From Pseudomonas baltica (GTDB taxonomy: Bacteria > Pseudomonadota > Gammaproteobacteria > Pseudomonadales > Pseudomonadaceae), in NCBI RefSeq assembly GCF_014235765.1, contig NZ_JACMYH010000002.1, positions 434,001 to 498,000 on the forward strand: a stretch of DNA of 64,000 nt, in the 5' to 3' direction. Every line of letters begins with the position of its first letter. Position 1 is the stretch's first letter. The notes below the pieces were generated by a model. That model was given only the letters and a program-made list of their open reading frames with translations, ran no database searches and had not been told where the DNA came from. The position numbers and the translations under genes were made by a program. Shown one piece after another: positions 25,311 to 35,574 of the stretch.

Positions 25311-26405
25311 ATGTCCCTTGTGCTCGAGCAGGTCACTCGTCGTGTGGAAAACCAGCTGTACATCGACAATGCATCGCTGGTGCTGGAACCCGGTTCGTTC
25401 AATGTCCTCCTGGGGCGCACGTTGTCCGGCAAGACCAGCTTGATGCGCCTGATGGCCGGCCTGGACAAACCCGACCAGGGCCGGGTGTTGATGAACGGTG
25501 TGGACGTGACCGGCAAGCCGGTGCGCCAGCGCAACGTCTCCATGGTCTACCAGCAGTTCATCAACTACCCGACCATGACCGTCTTCGACAACATTGCCTC
25601 GCCGCTGCGCCAGGCTGGCATGGCCCGCGAGCAGATCGAGGAGCGTGTGCTGCAGACCGCACGCATGTTGCGTATCGAGCCGTTCCTCAAGCGCCACCCG
25701 CTGGAATTGTCCGGTGGTCAGCAACAACGCACGGCCATGGCCCGCGCGCTGGTCAAGGATGCCGAGCTGATCCTGTTCGACGAACCGCTGGTAAACCTGG
25801 ACTACAAGCTGCGCGAAGAACTTCGTTTCGAAATGCGCGAACTGTTCCTGACCCGCCATACCATTGCCGTGTACGCCACCACCGAGCCCAACGAAGCCCT
25901 GGCGTTGGGCGGCACCACCACCATTCTTCACGAGGGGCGGGTGATCCAGAGTGGCAGAACGCCGGAGGTCTACCACCGGCCAGCCACGGTGCTGGCGGCC
26001 GAGCTGTTTTCCGAACCGCCGATCAACCTGATCGAAGGTCGCATCGGTGGCCAGGAGGTCAGCTTCGCCAACTTCGTGCACTTCGCGCGCAATCTCGACT
26101 TGTCCGGGGTCCCCGATGGCGATTACCGCTTCGGCGTACGACCCAGCCACATCGGCCTGACACCCAGCAACGACGATGACCTGGAGCTGGCGGTCACCGT
26201 GGAACTTGCGGAAATCAGCGGCTCGGAAACCTTCCTGCACGTACGCAACGAGTACTTTTCGCTGGTGCTGCACCTGCCGGGCGTCCACGACTATGCGGTG
26301 GACGCAGCCATCCCGGTGTACATCCCGACCCACAAGCTGTTCGTATTCCAGCTCGACGGGCAACTGGTCCAGGCCCCCGGCCTGCGTGTAGCGAGGGCTG
26401 CCTGA
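25311..26405 (+). CDS. Glycerol-type ABC importer ATPase 1 (GlpS-like), H-loop histidine missing
   Basis: Protein of 364 residues. Walker A is unusual but functional in pattern, GRTLSGKT (35-42); Q-loop VYQQF; canonical signature LSGGQQQR (133-140); Walker B LILFDEP (153-159). In the H-loop, where most ATPases have THD, this protein has TTEPNEA, so residue 191 is Thr in place of the switch His. A C-terminal TOBE-like region follows (GVRPSHIGL). It is the first of six genes behind a sigma-54 promoter. The six-gene layout resembles the rhizobial glpSTPQUV glycerol uptake genes. No gene symbol is given because substrate is not proven. Confidence 0.87.
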   Translation: MSLVLEQVTRRVENQLYIDNASLVLEPGSFNVLLGRTLSGKTSLMRLMAGLDKPDQGRVLMNGVDVTGKPVRQRNVSMVYQQFINYPTMTVFDNIASPLRQAGMAREQIEERVLQTARMLRIEPFLKRHPLELSGGQQQRTAMARALVKDAELILFDEPLVNLDYKLREELRFEMRELFLTRHTIAVYATTEPNEALALGGTTTILHEGRVIQSGRTPEVYHRPATVLAAELFSEPPINLIEGRIGGQEVSFANFVHFARNLDLSGVPDGDYRFGVRPSHIGLTPSNDDDLELAVTVELAEISGSETFLHVRNEYFSLVLHLPGVHDYAVDAAIPVYIPTHKLFVFQLDGQLVQAPGLRVARAA

Positions 26406-27498
26406 TGGCCGAGATACGCCTGCAGCACCTGGCCCACAGCTACAGCGCCCACCCGGCGGGGCCCGAAGACTATGCCATCCGCGAGATGGATCACATCTGG
26501 GAGCAGGGCGGCGCCTATGCCTTGCTCGGCCCGTCCGGGTGCGGCAAATCCACCTTGCTCAACATCATTTCCGGGTTGCTCAGCCCGTCCCACGGGCAGG
26601 TGCTGTTCGACGGCAAAGTGGTCAACGAACTGCCGCCCGAGCAGCGCAACATCGCTCAGGTGTTCCAGTTCCCGGTGGTGTACGACACCATGACGGTATT
26701 CGACAACCTGGCATTCCCCTTGCGTAATCAGGGCAAGTCCGAGGAACAGGTTCGCGCTCGGGTACAGGAAGTGGCCGAAGTGCTCGACCTGCAGCGCCTG
26801 CTGCAGCGCAAGGCGCGCAACCTCAGCGCCGACGAGAAGCAAAAGGTGTCGATGGGCCGTGGCCTGGTACGCGACGACGTCTCGGCGATCCTCTTCGATG
26901 AACCGCTGACGGTCATCGACCCGCACCTGAAATGGAAACTGCGGCGCAAGCTCAAGCAGATCCACGAGCAGTTCAACATCACCATGGTCTACGTCACCCA
27001 CGACCAGCTCGAGGCATCCACCTTCGCCGACAAGATCGCGGTCATGTACGGCGGTCAGATCGTCCAGTTCGGCACTCCGCGCGAGCTGTTCGAACGACCG
27101 GCGCACACCTTCGTCGGCTACTTCATCGGCAGCCCCGGCATGAACCTCGTCGATGTCCAGCCCGAGCGTGGTGGGGTCGGTTTCGGCGGCATTCATGTGC
27201 CCTTGTCGGAGGCCTTGCAGGCGCGCATTGCCCAGGGCGGCTGGCAACGCCTGCAGATCGGCATCCGTCCCGAGTTCATCCGGGTCTGGGACGAAGGCTT
27301 CGAGGCGGCCCTGCACAGCGAACGGGTCCATCTGGAAGACCTGGGCACCTACAAGATTCTCACCCTGCTGCTCGGCGGCCAGACCTTCAAGGTGCGTTTG
27401 CCCGAGGACCGCACCGTGCCCGAGGGCACGGTGTTCATCAGTTTTCCCGCGCAGTGGCTGATGGTCTATGCCGATGACCGTCTGCTGGAGGTGAACCC

Positions 27499-27502
<4 letters not shown>
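26405..27502 (+). CDS. Glycerol-type ABC importer ATPase 2 (GlpT-like), degenerate signature motif
   Basis: Protein of 365 residues, starting in a TGATG overlap with ATPase 1. Walker A GPSGCGKST (42-50), Q-loop VFQFPVVY, Walker B AILFDEP and H-loop YVTHDQLEA (His199) are canonical. The ABC signature is changed to LSADEKQK (140-147) in place of LSGGQxQR. This is the mirror image of the defect in ATPase 1, so a heterodimer would have one complete and one degenerate ATP site. A TOBE-like C-terminus follows (GIRPEFIRV). Stop overlaps the next ATG (ATGA). Confidence 0.88.
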
Positions 27503-28365
<863 letters not shown>

Positions 28366-28372
28366 GGCAGCC

Positions 28373-29173
<801 letters not shown>

Positions 29174-29183
29174 GGAGCCTGTG

Positions 29184-29456
29184 ATGGAGTGGATGGCCTG
29201 GACTCTACCGACTGCCCTGTTCTTCGGCGCCATCGCGCTGTTGCTCGCCGGCATGACGTTCTACGAATTGCGCTCGCCCTGCACCGAGCGGCGCGGGTTC
29301 CTGCCGATCGCGACCACTCGCGGCGATCGGTTGTTCATCGGTCTTCTCGGTAGCGCCTACCTGCACCTGCTGGTGATCGGCGTTACCGACTGGAGCATCT
29401 GGGTCGCCTCGGCGCTGTCCCTGGTGTGGTTGCTGGCGGTAATGCGTTGGGGCTGA
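29184..29456 (+). CDS. Small DUF2160-type membrane protein of the glycerol-type importer
   Basis: Protein of 90 residues, start ATG 29184 (MEWMAWTLPTALFFGAIALL) set by the GAGGAG site just upstream. It has two to three transmembrane helices separated by a polar loop (ELRSPCTERRGFLPIATTRG). In Rhizobium the equivalent small gene (glpU) sits between the permeases and the binding protein. Its function is not established; it may be an accessory subunit of the transporter. The position inside the operon argues for a linked role. Confidence 0.82.
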   Translation: MEWMAWTLPTALFFGAIALLLAGMTFYELRSPCTERRGFLPIATTRGDRLFIGLLGSAYLHLLVIGVTDWSIWVASALSLVWLLAVMRWG

Positions 29457-29502
29457 GCCACACGGGTCTGCGCGACGCAAAAATTCCAAACAGGAGGTCA
29501 CT

Positions 29503-31248
29503 ATGTACAAGAACAACAACAAACTGCGACATAGCATTGCCCTGGCGACCGCGCTGGCGTGTGCCGGGCTGAGCGCCGCGGCTTGGGCGGATGCCTATGA
29601 AGACGCGGCGAAGAAATGGGTAGGCGCCGAATTCAAGCCGTCCACCCTCACGCCCGAGCAGCAGATGGCGGAGATGCAATGGTTCATCGAGGCCGCCAAG
29701 CCGTTCCGAGGCATGAGCATCAACGTGGTGTCCGAAACCCTCACCACCCATGAATACGAAGCCAAGACCCTGGCCAAGGCGTTCAGCGAGATCACCGGGA
29801 TCAAGCTCACCCACGACCTGTTGCAGGAAGGCGATGTGGTCGAGAAGCTGCAGACGCAGATGCAGTCGGACAAGAACATCTACGATGGCTGGGTCAACGA
29901 TTCGGATTTGATCGGTACCCACTTTCGCTACGGCAAGAGCGAATCGATCACCGACATGATGGCCAGTCCCGAGGGCAAGAAGGCCACCTCGCCGACCCTC
30001 GACCTCAAGGATTTCATCGGCATCTCGTTCACCACCGCGCCCGACGGCAAGGTCTATCAACTGCCCGACCAGCAATTCGCCAACCTGTACTGGTTCCGTG
30101 CCGACTGGTTCGAGCGCCCGGAACTGAAGAAGAAGTTCAAGGAAATCTACGGCTACGAGCTCGGTGTCCCGGTCAACTGGTCGGCTTACGAGGACATCGC
30201 CAAGTTCTTCTCCGAGGACGTCAAGGAGATCGACGGCAAACGCATCTACGGGCACATGGACTACGGCAAGAAAGACCCCTCGCTGGGTTGGCGCTTCACC
30301 GATGCCTGGTTCTCCATGGCCGGCGGTGGCGACAAGGGCCTGCCCAACGGCTTGCCGGTGGACGAGTGGGGCATTCGCGTGGAGGACTGCCATCCGGTGG
30401 GTTCCAGCGTGACCCGTGGCGGCGACACCAACGGCCCGGCAGCCGTCTATGCGACGCAGAAATACGTCGACTGGATGCGTGCCTATGCACCACCCGAAGC
30501 TCAGGGCATGACCTTTTCCGAATCCGGTCCGGTACCGGCCCAGGGCAACATCGCCCAGCAGATCTTCTGGTACACCGCCTTCACTGCAGACATGACCAAG
30601 CCTGGCCTGCCGGTGATGAATGGCGATGGCACGCCGAAATGGCGCATGGCACCTTCGCCCAAGGGCCCGTACTGGGAAGAGGGCATGAAGCTGGGGTATC
30701 AGGACACCGGCGCCTGGACCTTCCTCAAGTCGACGCCCGAGAAACAGCGCCTGGCAGCCTGGCTGTACGCGCAGTTCGTGACGTCGAAGACGGTCTCGCT
30801 GAAAAAGACCATCGTCGGCCTGACGCCGATTCGCGAATCGGACATCAATTCCCAGGCCATGACCGATCTGGCACCCAAGCTGGGTGGCCTGGTGGAGTTC
30901 TACCGCAGCCCGGCTCGCGTGCAATGGACCCCGACCGGCACCAACGTGCCTGACTATCCGCGTCTGGCGCAATTGTGGTGGAGCCACATTTCCGAGGCAG
31001 CCAGCGGCGAGAAGACCCCACAGCAGGCGCTCGATGGCCTGGCCAAGGATCAGGATGCGATCATGACGCGCCTGGAACGCAGCAAGGTGCAACCCGTGTG
31101 CGGGCCGAAGATGAACCCCGAGCGCGACGCCCAGTACTGGTTCGACCAGCCCGGCGCACCCAAGCCCAAACTGGCCAACGAAAAGCCTCAGGGTCAAACC
31201 GTGGGCTACGCCGAACTGGTCAAGTCGTGGGAGGATGCAAGAAAGTAG
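29503..31248 (+). CDS. Large periplasmic binding protein of the glycerol-type importer (GlpV-like)
   Basis: Protein of 581 residues, much longer than usual sugar-binding proteins (~420), which fits the GlpV branch. Signal peptide MYKNNNKLRHSIALATALAC... cleaved after AAAWA (~30). Extracellular solute-binding family 1 features: ETLTTHEYEAKTLAKAF, YQLPDQQFANLYWFRADWF and VPVNWSAYEDIAKFF. The ribosome site AGGAGG precedes the ATG. Last gene of the six-gene operon; the high expression expected of a binding protein fits a strong own ribosome site and the REP hairpins downstream that could protect its mRNA. Confidence 0.88.
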   Translation: MYKNNNKLRHSIALATALACAGLSAAAWADAYEDAAKKWVGAEFKPSTLTPEQQMAEMQWFIEAAKPFRGMSINVVSETLTTHEYEAKTLAKAFSEITGIKLTHDLLQEGDVVEKLQTQMQSDKNIYDGWVNDSDLIGTHFRYGKSESITDMMASPEGKKATSPTLDLKDFIGISFTTAPDGKVYQLPDQQFANLYWFRADWFERPELKKKFKEIYGYELGVPVNWSAYEDIAKFFSEDVKEIDGKRIYGHMDYGKKDPSLGWRFTDAWFSMAGGGDKGLPNGLPVDEWGIRVEDCHPVGSSVTRGGDTNGPAAVYATQKYVDWMRAYAPPEAQGMTFSESGPVPAQGNIAQQIFWYTAFTADMTKPGLPVMNGDGTPKWRMAPSPKGPYWEEGMKLGYQDTGAWTFLKSTPEKQRLAAWLYAQFVTSKTVSLKKTIVGLTPIRESDINSQAMTDLAPKLGGLVEFYRSPARVQWTPTGTNVPDYPRLAQLWWSHISEAASGEKTPQQALDGLAKDQDAIMTRLERSKVQPVCGPKMNPERDAQYWFDQPGAPKPKLANEKPQGQTVGYAELVKSWEDARK

Positions 31249-31249
31249 C

Positions 31250-31490
31250 CGCAGGCGCGGTCAGCGGCCAGGAAAGCCGCGCTCCGATTGGCCTGCCACA
31301 CCTCGCCGTTCTTTTCGCGGCCACAGGCCGCTCCTACGGAAGATGGATGCCCCCGTAGGAGCTGTCAGCGGCCGCGAAAGCCGCGCTCCGATTGGCCTGC
31401 CACACCGCGCTGTCCTTTTCGCGGCCACAGGCCGCTCCTACGGAAGATGGATACCCCCGTAGGAGCGGTCAGCGGCCGCGATAGCCGCGC
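31250..31490. repeat. REP array in a 104-bp tandem repeat
   Basis: A 104-base unit is repeated just over twice (repeat starts at 31261, 31365 and 31469). Each unit holds a reverse REP (31314-31337, 31418-31441) followed by a forward REP (31355-31378, 31459-31481) with the core GTAGGAGC.GTCAGCGGCCGCGA. The first copy has lost part of its REP core (GGCCAGGAAAG). It lies between the transporter operon and the convergent folD. Confidence 0.9.
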
Positions 31491-31527
31491 TGCGGTGCAT
31501 CGGATACAGCGCGCATCAGGGTTTATA

Positions 31528-32382
31528 TCACTGGTGCAGCGTTTCTGCTGCATACAGGGTGTTTTCCAGCAGGCAGGCGCGGGTCATCGGACCTACGCCG
31601 CCTGGGACTGGAGTGATCCAGCCGGCACGGGGCAGGGCAGTGTCATACACCACGTCGCCCACCAGCTTGCCATCGGCCTGACGGTTGATGCCCACGTCGA
31701 TCACGATCGCACCTTCCTTGATCCATTCGCCCTTCACCAGCCCTGGCTTGCCCGCGGCAACCACCACCAGATCGGCGCGGCCCACGTGGCCTGCCAGGTC
31801 CTTGGTGAACCGATGGGTCACGGTCACGGTGCAGCCTGCCAGCAGCAACTCCATGGCCATCGGCCGGCCAACGATGTTGGAGGCACCCACCACTACCGCG
31901 TCCATGCCATACAGATCCTGGCCAGTGCTTTCCAGCAGGGCCATGATGCCCTTGGGCGTGCACGGACGCAGCAACGGAATGCGCTGGGCCAGGCGGCCGA
32001 CGTTATAGGGATGGAAACCATCGACGTCCTTGTCCGGACGGATGCGCTCGAGCAGCAGCGAGGCGTCCAGATGCTCGGGCAGCGGCAACTGCAACAGAAT
32101 GCCGTCGATCTCGGTGTCGGCGTTAAGCGTGTCGATCAGCGTCTCGAGCTCAAGCTGCGAGGTGGTGCTCGGCAGGTCGAAGGCCCGGGAAACGAAACCG
32201 ACTTCCTCGCAGTCCTTGCGCTTGTGCGAAACATAGACCTGGGACGCGGGGTCGGTACCCACCAGAATCACCGCAAGGCCCGGCGTGCGCAGGCCTTGCC
32301 GACGACGCTCGGCAACCTGATGAGCGATCTGCCGACGCAGGTTGGCGGCGATCGTCTTGCCGTCGATAAGTTGTGCAGTCAT
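31528..32382 (-). CDS. folD: Methylene-THF dehydrogenase / methenyl-THF cyclohydrolase
   Basis: Protein of 284 residues. Substrate and catalytic motif [14 protein letters not shown] (~50-63, catalytic Lys), QLPLPEHLD, and nucleotide-binding [17 protein letters not shown] (~165); end motif [18 protein letters not shown]. It interconverts 5,10-methylene- and 10-formyl-tetrahydrofolate with NADP. Single gene. The 290-bp region upstream also contains the promoter of the divergent tRNA operon. Confidence 0.96.
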   Translation of the reverse strand: MTAQLIDGKTIAANLRRQIAHQVAERRRQGLRTPGLAVILVGTDPASQVYVSHKRKDCEEVGFVSRAFDLPSTTSQLELETLIDTLNADTEIDGILLQLPLPEHLDASLLLERIRPDKDVDGFHPYNVGRLAQRIPLLRPCTPKGIMALLESTGQDLYGMDAVVVGASNIVGRPMAMELLLAGCTVTVTHRFTKDLAGHVGRADLVVVAAGKPGLVKGEWIKEGAIVIDVGINRQADGKLVGDVVYDTALPRAGWITPVPGGVGPMTRACLLENTLYAAETLHQ

Positions 32383-32483
32383 GACGCGTGATTAACCATC
32401 GAAAAGGAATGAAAATGTGCGCGCATTCTCGCATGTCGCACGCCCAGGGCAAAGGCGCTTGCTTCGCGAAACCTCCTAAGCCC

Positions 32484-32541
32484 TTTAATTAAATGAATTT
32501 TTTTCAAAAAAGAGTTGACGACCCCAAGGCTCGCCTATAAC
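32484..32541 (+). promoter_or_regulatory. Strong promoter with A+T-rich UP element for the tRNA operon
   Basis: An A/T tract (TTAATTAAATGAATTTTTTT region, 32486-32511) precedes TTGACG (32515-32520) and TATAAC (32536-32541), spacing 15-16. This is typical of stable RNA promoters. The predicted start near 32549 leaves a leader of ~125 bases before tRNA-Arg. Confidence 0.75.
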
Positions 32542-32672
32542 ATTCGTCGCACTTGTCGGGCAGGGCCTAGCACTGGTGAAGAAGGTAGAGCAAAACAGGC
32601 GGTTTCAAGGCTTGTTTGTCATCACCGACTGAAGCTCTGGATTTGTAATCTGCAAGGACTACAGACTCAAAA

Positions 32673-32749
32673 GCGCCCGTAGCTCAGCTGGATAGAGCAT
32701 CCGCCTTCTAAGCGGATGGTCGCAGGTTCGAGTCCTGCCGGGTGCGCCA
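32673..32749 (+). tRNA. tRNA-Arg (anticodon TCT)
   Basis: 77 nt with CCA encoded. Acceptor GCGCCCG pairs with CGGGTGC (one G-U); anticodon stem TCCGC/GCGGA around loop CTTCTAA; T-arm GGTTCGAGTCC. Reads AGA codons, which are rare in this GC-rich genome. First of three tRNAs. Confidence 0.96.
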
Positions 32750-32790
32750 TTAGGCAGCTTTGGCACAAGTAACGCAGTAAACGCAATATG

Positions 32791-32866
32791 GTGGGCGTAG
32801 CTCAGTTGGTAGAGCACAGGATTGTGACTCCTGTTGTCGTGGGTTCGATCCCCATCGTCCACCCCA
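32791..32866 (+). tRNA. tRNA-His (anticodon GTG)
   Basis: 76 nt with CCA. Acceptor GTGGGCG/CGTCCAC; anticodon stem CAGGA/TCCTG around TTGTGAC. The base before it (32790) is G and position 73 is C, giving the extra G-1:C73 pair required by histidyl-tRNA synthetase. Confidence 0.96.
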
Positions 32867-32873
32867 TATTCCG

Positions 32874-32907
32874 AAAGGCGCCCGATTCTTACCGATCCGG
32901 CGCCTTT
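32874..32907 (+). terminator. Hairpin between tRNA-His and tRNA-Leu
   Basis: AAAGGCGCC pairs perfectly with GGCGCCTTT around a 16-base loop, followed by TTTGCTTT. It may be a partial terminator or an RNA-processing structure inside the tRNA operon. Confidence 0.55.
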
Positions 32908-32923
32908 GCTTTAAAAGCTACAC

Positions 32924-33008
32924 GCGGACGTGGTGGAATTGGTAGACACACTGGATTTAGGTTCCAGCGCCGCAAGGTGTAAGAGTTCGAGTCTCTTCGT
33001 CCGCACCA
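32924..33008 (+). tRNA. tRNA-Leu (anticodon TAG)
   Basis: 85 nt class II tRNA with CCA. Acceptor GCGGACG/CGTCCGC; anticodon stem CTGGA/TCCAG around TTTAGGT; a long variable arm (CGCCGCAAGGTG region). Reads CUA/CUN codons. Last tRNA before the operon terminator. Confidence 0.96.
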
Positions 33009-33045
33009 ACCCGTACAGCCAGGCCTAGGCCTGCTGCGCAACGTG

Positions 33046-33070
33046 AAAGCCGCCTTCGGGCGGCTTTTTC
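33046..33070 (+). terminator. Terminator of the tRNA operon
   Basis: AAAGCCGCC - TTCG - GGCGGCTTT then TTC: perfect 9-bp stem with a stable TTCG tetraloop and T-run. It also serves the convergent phytochrome gene. Confidence 0.92.
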
Positions 33071-33093
33071 GTGTCTGCGTTTCAGTCGACGAG

Positions 33094-35262
33094 TCACGCC
33101 TCCACGGGCTGGACCATGCTGAAGGTGATGACATTGCCGTTCTGCTCGACGCTCAGGTTGCCACTGTGCGCAACCGCGATGGCCTGAGAAATGTACAGCC
33201 CGATCCCCAGGCCGTTCTTGTTGCGCAGGTTTTCACTGCTGTGCGGCTTGAACGGCTGGAACAGCGTCGACAGGCGCTCGGGGGCCACCGGGGTGGTCTG
33301 GTTGAGGACCGACAGCCGCGTGTTGTTTTGCTCCGTGCTCAAGCTGATCAGTACCGGCGTATCCGGCGTGCCATGGTAGCGGGCGTTGCCCAGCAGGTTG
33401 GTGATGACCTGCGCGTAGCGGTCCGGATCGACCATGGCGCGCACATCCGGTTGGATGCGTGCCTCGATGGTCAGGCCAGGGAAAGCCACCGCTGTCTCAT
33501 CGACGATGCTTTCGACCAGCGCCGACAGATCGGTTTCAACCCGAGTGACCATGATGCCGAGGCCGGACTGCAGGCGGCTCATCTCAAGGATCTGGCTGAT
33601 CAGCCGTTCCATGCGACCACTGGAGTGGCTGATGTGCTTGCGCAGTTCGGTGTCGCGCGTCTCGCTCGAGGACAACATGGCCGCAGCCATGGAAATCGAC
33701 TGCAGCGGATTGCGCAGGTCATGGCCGAGCATGGCGATCAGGCGCTGACGCATGCCATCGATCTCGCTGGCACGGCTCAGGCACAATTCGACCAGGTCGC
33801 GGCGCAGCTTCTCGGCAATGGTGATATCGGTATCGCCCCAGTTGGCCGAACGCCCACGCACCACTTCTTCCCAAGCCTCGAAGGAGCCCCGTGGCGTCAG
33901 GCGTGGCCCGGACGGCCCGACCTTGATGATTTTCTCCGGCTTGCCGCCCCAGCGCACATTGTTGATTTCTTCCTTGCGCAGCCACATCACCCAGCCCGAT
34001 TCCTGGCGATGGAAACGGACCGCCAGAATGCCGCAGTAGCCGCTGGTATTACGTTCACTCTCTGAACCCTGCCAATTGTCGGTGTGGAAGACCTCGAGGT
34101 TCGGGTCCTGCTCGACGTGCTCCAGCACCTGGCGACACAGTGGGTCGAAGTGCCCGCCGATGCTTTGGGTGCGACCCGACATGACCACTGCGGCGCCATC
34201 GCAGGGTATCAGCGCGGCAATGTTGTCCGGCTCGCCCGCCAATGCACTGACCAGGTCCTCGGAGTCGCGCGCCAGGGTCATGAGTTTTTGTTGCTGGTCG
34301 CTCGCCTGCTTCAAGGTCTGGGTGGCCAGGTTGTGCTCCAGCCGCTCGACCAGCGCGCTGCACACCTGCGAGATGACCTGAAAAGACATGCGCAATGGAT
34401 GCGCCATCGTCTTGGGTGCCATGTGATGGCAGGAGAACAGCCCCCACAGCTTGCCGCCGACGACGATCGACACGCTCATCGAGGCGCGCACGCCCATGTT
34501 GGTCAGGTATTCGCAGTGAATCGGCGAAACGCTGCGCAGGGTGCTGAAGCTGAGGTCGAACGGCTGGCCGGTCCGTGGGTCGAGAGACGGCGTCAATGGC
34601 GCTGGCGCATAGGCCACATCGGCGATCAGGCGAATCGGGTTGAGTATATAAAGCAGGCGTGCCTGGGCAGGGATGTCCGATGCCGGGTAGCGCTGACCCA
34701 GGTAGCTCTCGAGGTCTTCGCGGTGGGCCTCGGCGATGACTTCGCCAGACAGGTCGGGGCGAAAGCGGTAGGCCATGACCCGGTCGAAACCTGTCATGTT
34801 GCGGATCTCAGCCGTCACACGGCTCAGCAGTGCGTCGATGTCATGGCGGTTCTGCATCTGGCTGATGATGCGCTGCGCGTACAGGGCGAACTGGCTGAAC
34901 GAGCCGCTGGCGGTCCGACGCGGCTCGAACTCCAGATACAGAACCTGCAGATGGCGATGGGCAATCACGTCGAACAGGCGACCGAGCAGGACGCTCTCGA
35001 CGCTGTTTGCCCAGGGATCACTGCTGGCAAGGCCCTCGGCGATCAAGGCAAGGGCATCGGCGCCCAGCAGTTCGCTGTTCGGGGTAGTGCCCGGCAATAC
35101 ATCCAATCCGGTGATGGCCATCAGGTTGGCGCTGCGAGTCAGCACGCGACCTTCGCCGTCCAGTGCGATCAGCGCGCCGTGAGGCTGAATGGCCCCGGGC
35201 CGATGAATGGGCTCGTCCTCGCAATTGGCGAGGGAGACCGGCGTGTCAGGGCTTATGGCCAT
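33094..35262 (-). CDS. bphP: Bacteriophytochrome photoreceptor histidine kinase
   Basis: Protein of 722 residues. N-terminal PAS domain carries Cys14 (in VSLANCEDEPIHRPGAIQPHG split by the figure-of-eight knot), the residue that binds biliverdin in bacteriophytochromes. The GAF domain has the chromophore-pocket motif PASDIPAQAR (193-202). The PHY domain has the tongue motif PRGSFEAWEE. The kinase module has phospho-acceptor His514 (GHDLRNPLQ), N-box TNLLGNARYHG and G-box NGLGIGLYIS. It senses red/far-red light and phosphorylates a response regulator. Neither a heme oxygenase (bphO) nor a response regulator gene is adjacent. Confidence 0.93.
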   Translation of the reverse strand: MAISPDTPVSLANCEDEPIHRPGAIQPHGALIALDGEGRVLTRSANLMAITGLDVLPGTTPNSELLGADALALIAEGLASSDPWANSVESVLLGRLFDVIAHRHLQVLYLEFEPRRTASGSFSQFALYAQRIISQMQNRHDIDALLSRVTAEIRNMTGFDRVMAYRFRPDLSGEVIAEAHREDLESYLGQRYPASDIPAQARLLYILNPIRLIADVAYAPAPLTPSLDPRTGQPFDLSFSTLRSVSPIHCEYLTNMGVRASMSVSIVVGGKLWGLFSCHHMAPKTMAHPLRMSFQVISQVCSALVERLEHNLATQTLKQASDQQQKLMTLARDSEDLVSALAGEPDNIAALIPCDGAAVVMSGRTQSIGGHFDPLCRQVLEHVEQDPNLEVFHTDNWQGSESERNTSGYCGILAVRFHRQESGWVMWLRKEEINNVRWGGKPEKIIKVGPSGPRLTPRGSFEAWEEVVRGRSANWGDTDITIAEKLRRDLVELCLSRASEIDGMRQRLIAMLGHDLRNPLQSISMAAAMLSSSETRDTELRKHISHSSGRMERLISQILEMSRLQSGLGIMVTRVETDLSALVESIVDETAVAFPGLTIEARIQPDVRAMVDPDRYAQVITNLLGNARYHGTPDTPVLISLSTEQNNTRLSVLNQTTPVAPERLSTLFQPFKPHSSENLRNKNGLGIGLYISQAIAVAHSGNLSVEQNGNVITFSMVQPVEA

Positions 35263-35574
35263 GAGGGTCCTGCAAGAATAGAGGTTGCTACGGGAAGCGA
35301 CAGAATGGCCGAGATCTCCACGTGGAAGTGCAAGGTAATGGCTTTATCCTTTGCATAGGATACCAGCGAGCCTGAGATTATCTTGCAAAACTTGTCTGTC
35401 AGGGCATTTGCAGGCCTGGACCAGCCTTCTTTTGCTGCCGTTTGACGGTTTCTGCAGCGACTTTGTGCGCATCCATGTGCATAGGGTGACTTCTTGAGTT
35501 CGAGCCTCTAGAATGCTTGCCCTTGATCTGGGGTCGGAAATGGCCGGCTAACGTCTGTGCAACGAGGAAAATCC
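35263..35574. other. 312-bp region between divergent bphP and tig
   Basis: No gene seen. It must contain both promoters. TATCCT-TTGCAT-AGGATA (35345-35362) is a perfect 6-bp inverted repeat, ~85-100 bp upstream of the bphP start and a possible operator. TAGAAT at 35509-35514 is a candidate -10 box for tig, with a poor -35. The tig ribosome site GAGGAAA lies just before its ATG. Confidence 0.5.

Noticed and set aside
32584..32672. Possible decayed tRNA in the leader before tRNA-Arg (GGTAGAGCAA and ATTTGTAATCTG resemble D-arm and threonine anticodon arm)
   Set aside because: No acceptor stem or T-arm can be formed, and the spacing of the two parts is wrong. The likeness is probably chance.
32874..32907. 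Hairpin between tRNA-His and tRNA-Leu as the end of the tRNA operon
   Set aside because: tRNA-Leu follows within 17 bases with no new promoter visible and a stronger terminator comes after it, so full termination here is unlikely.
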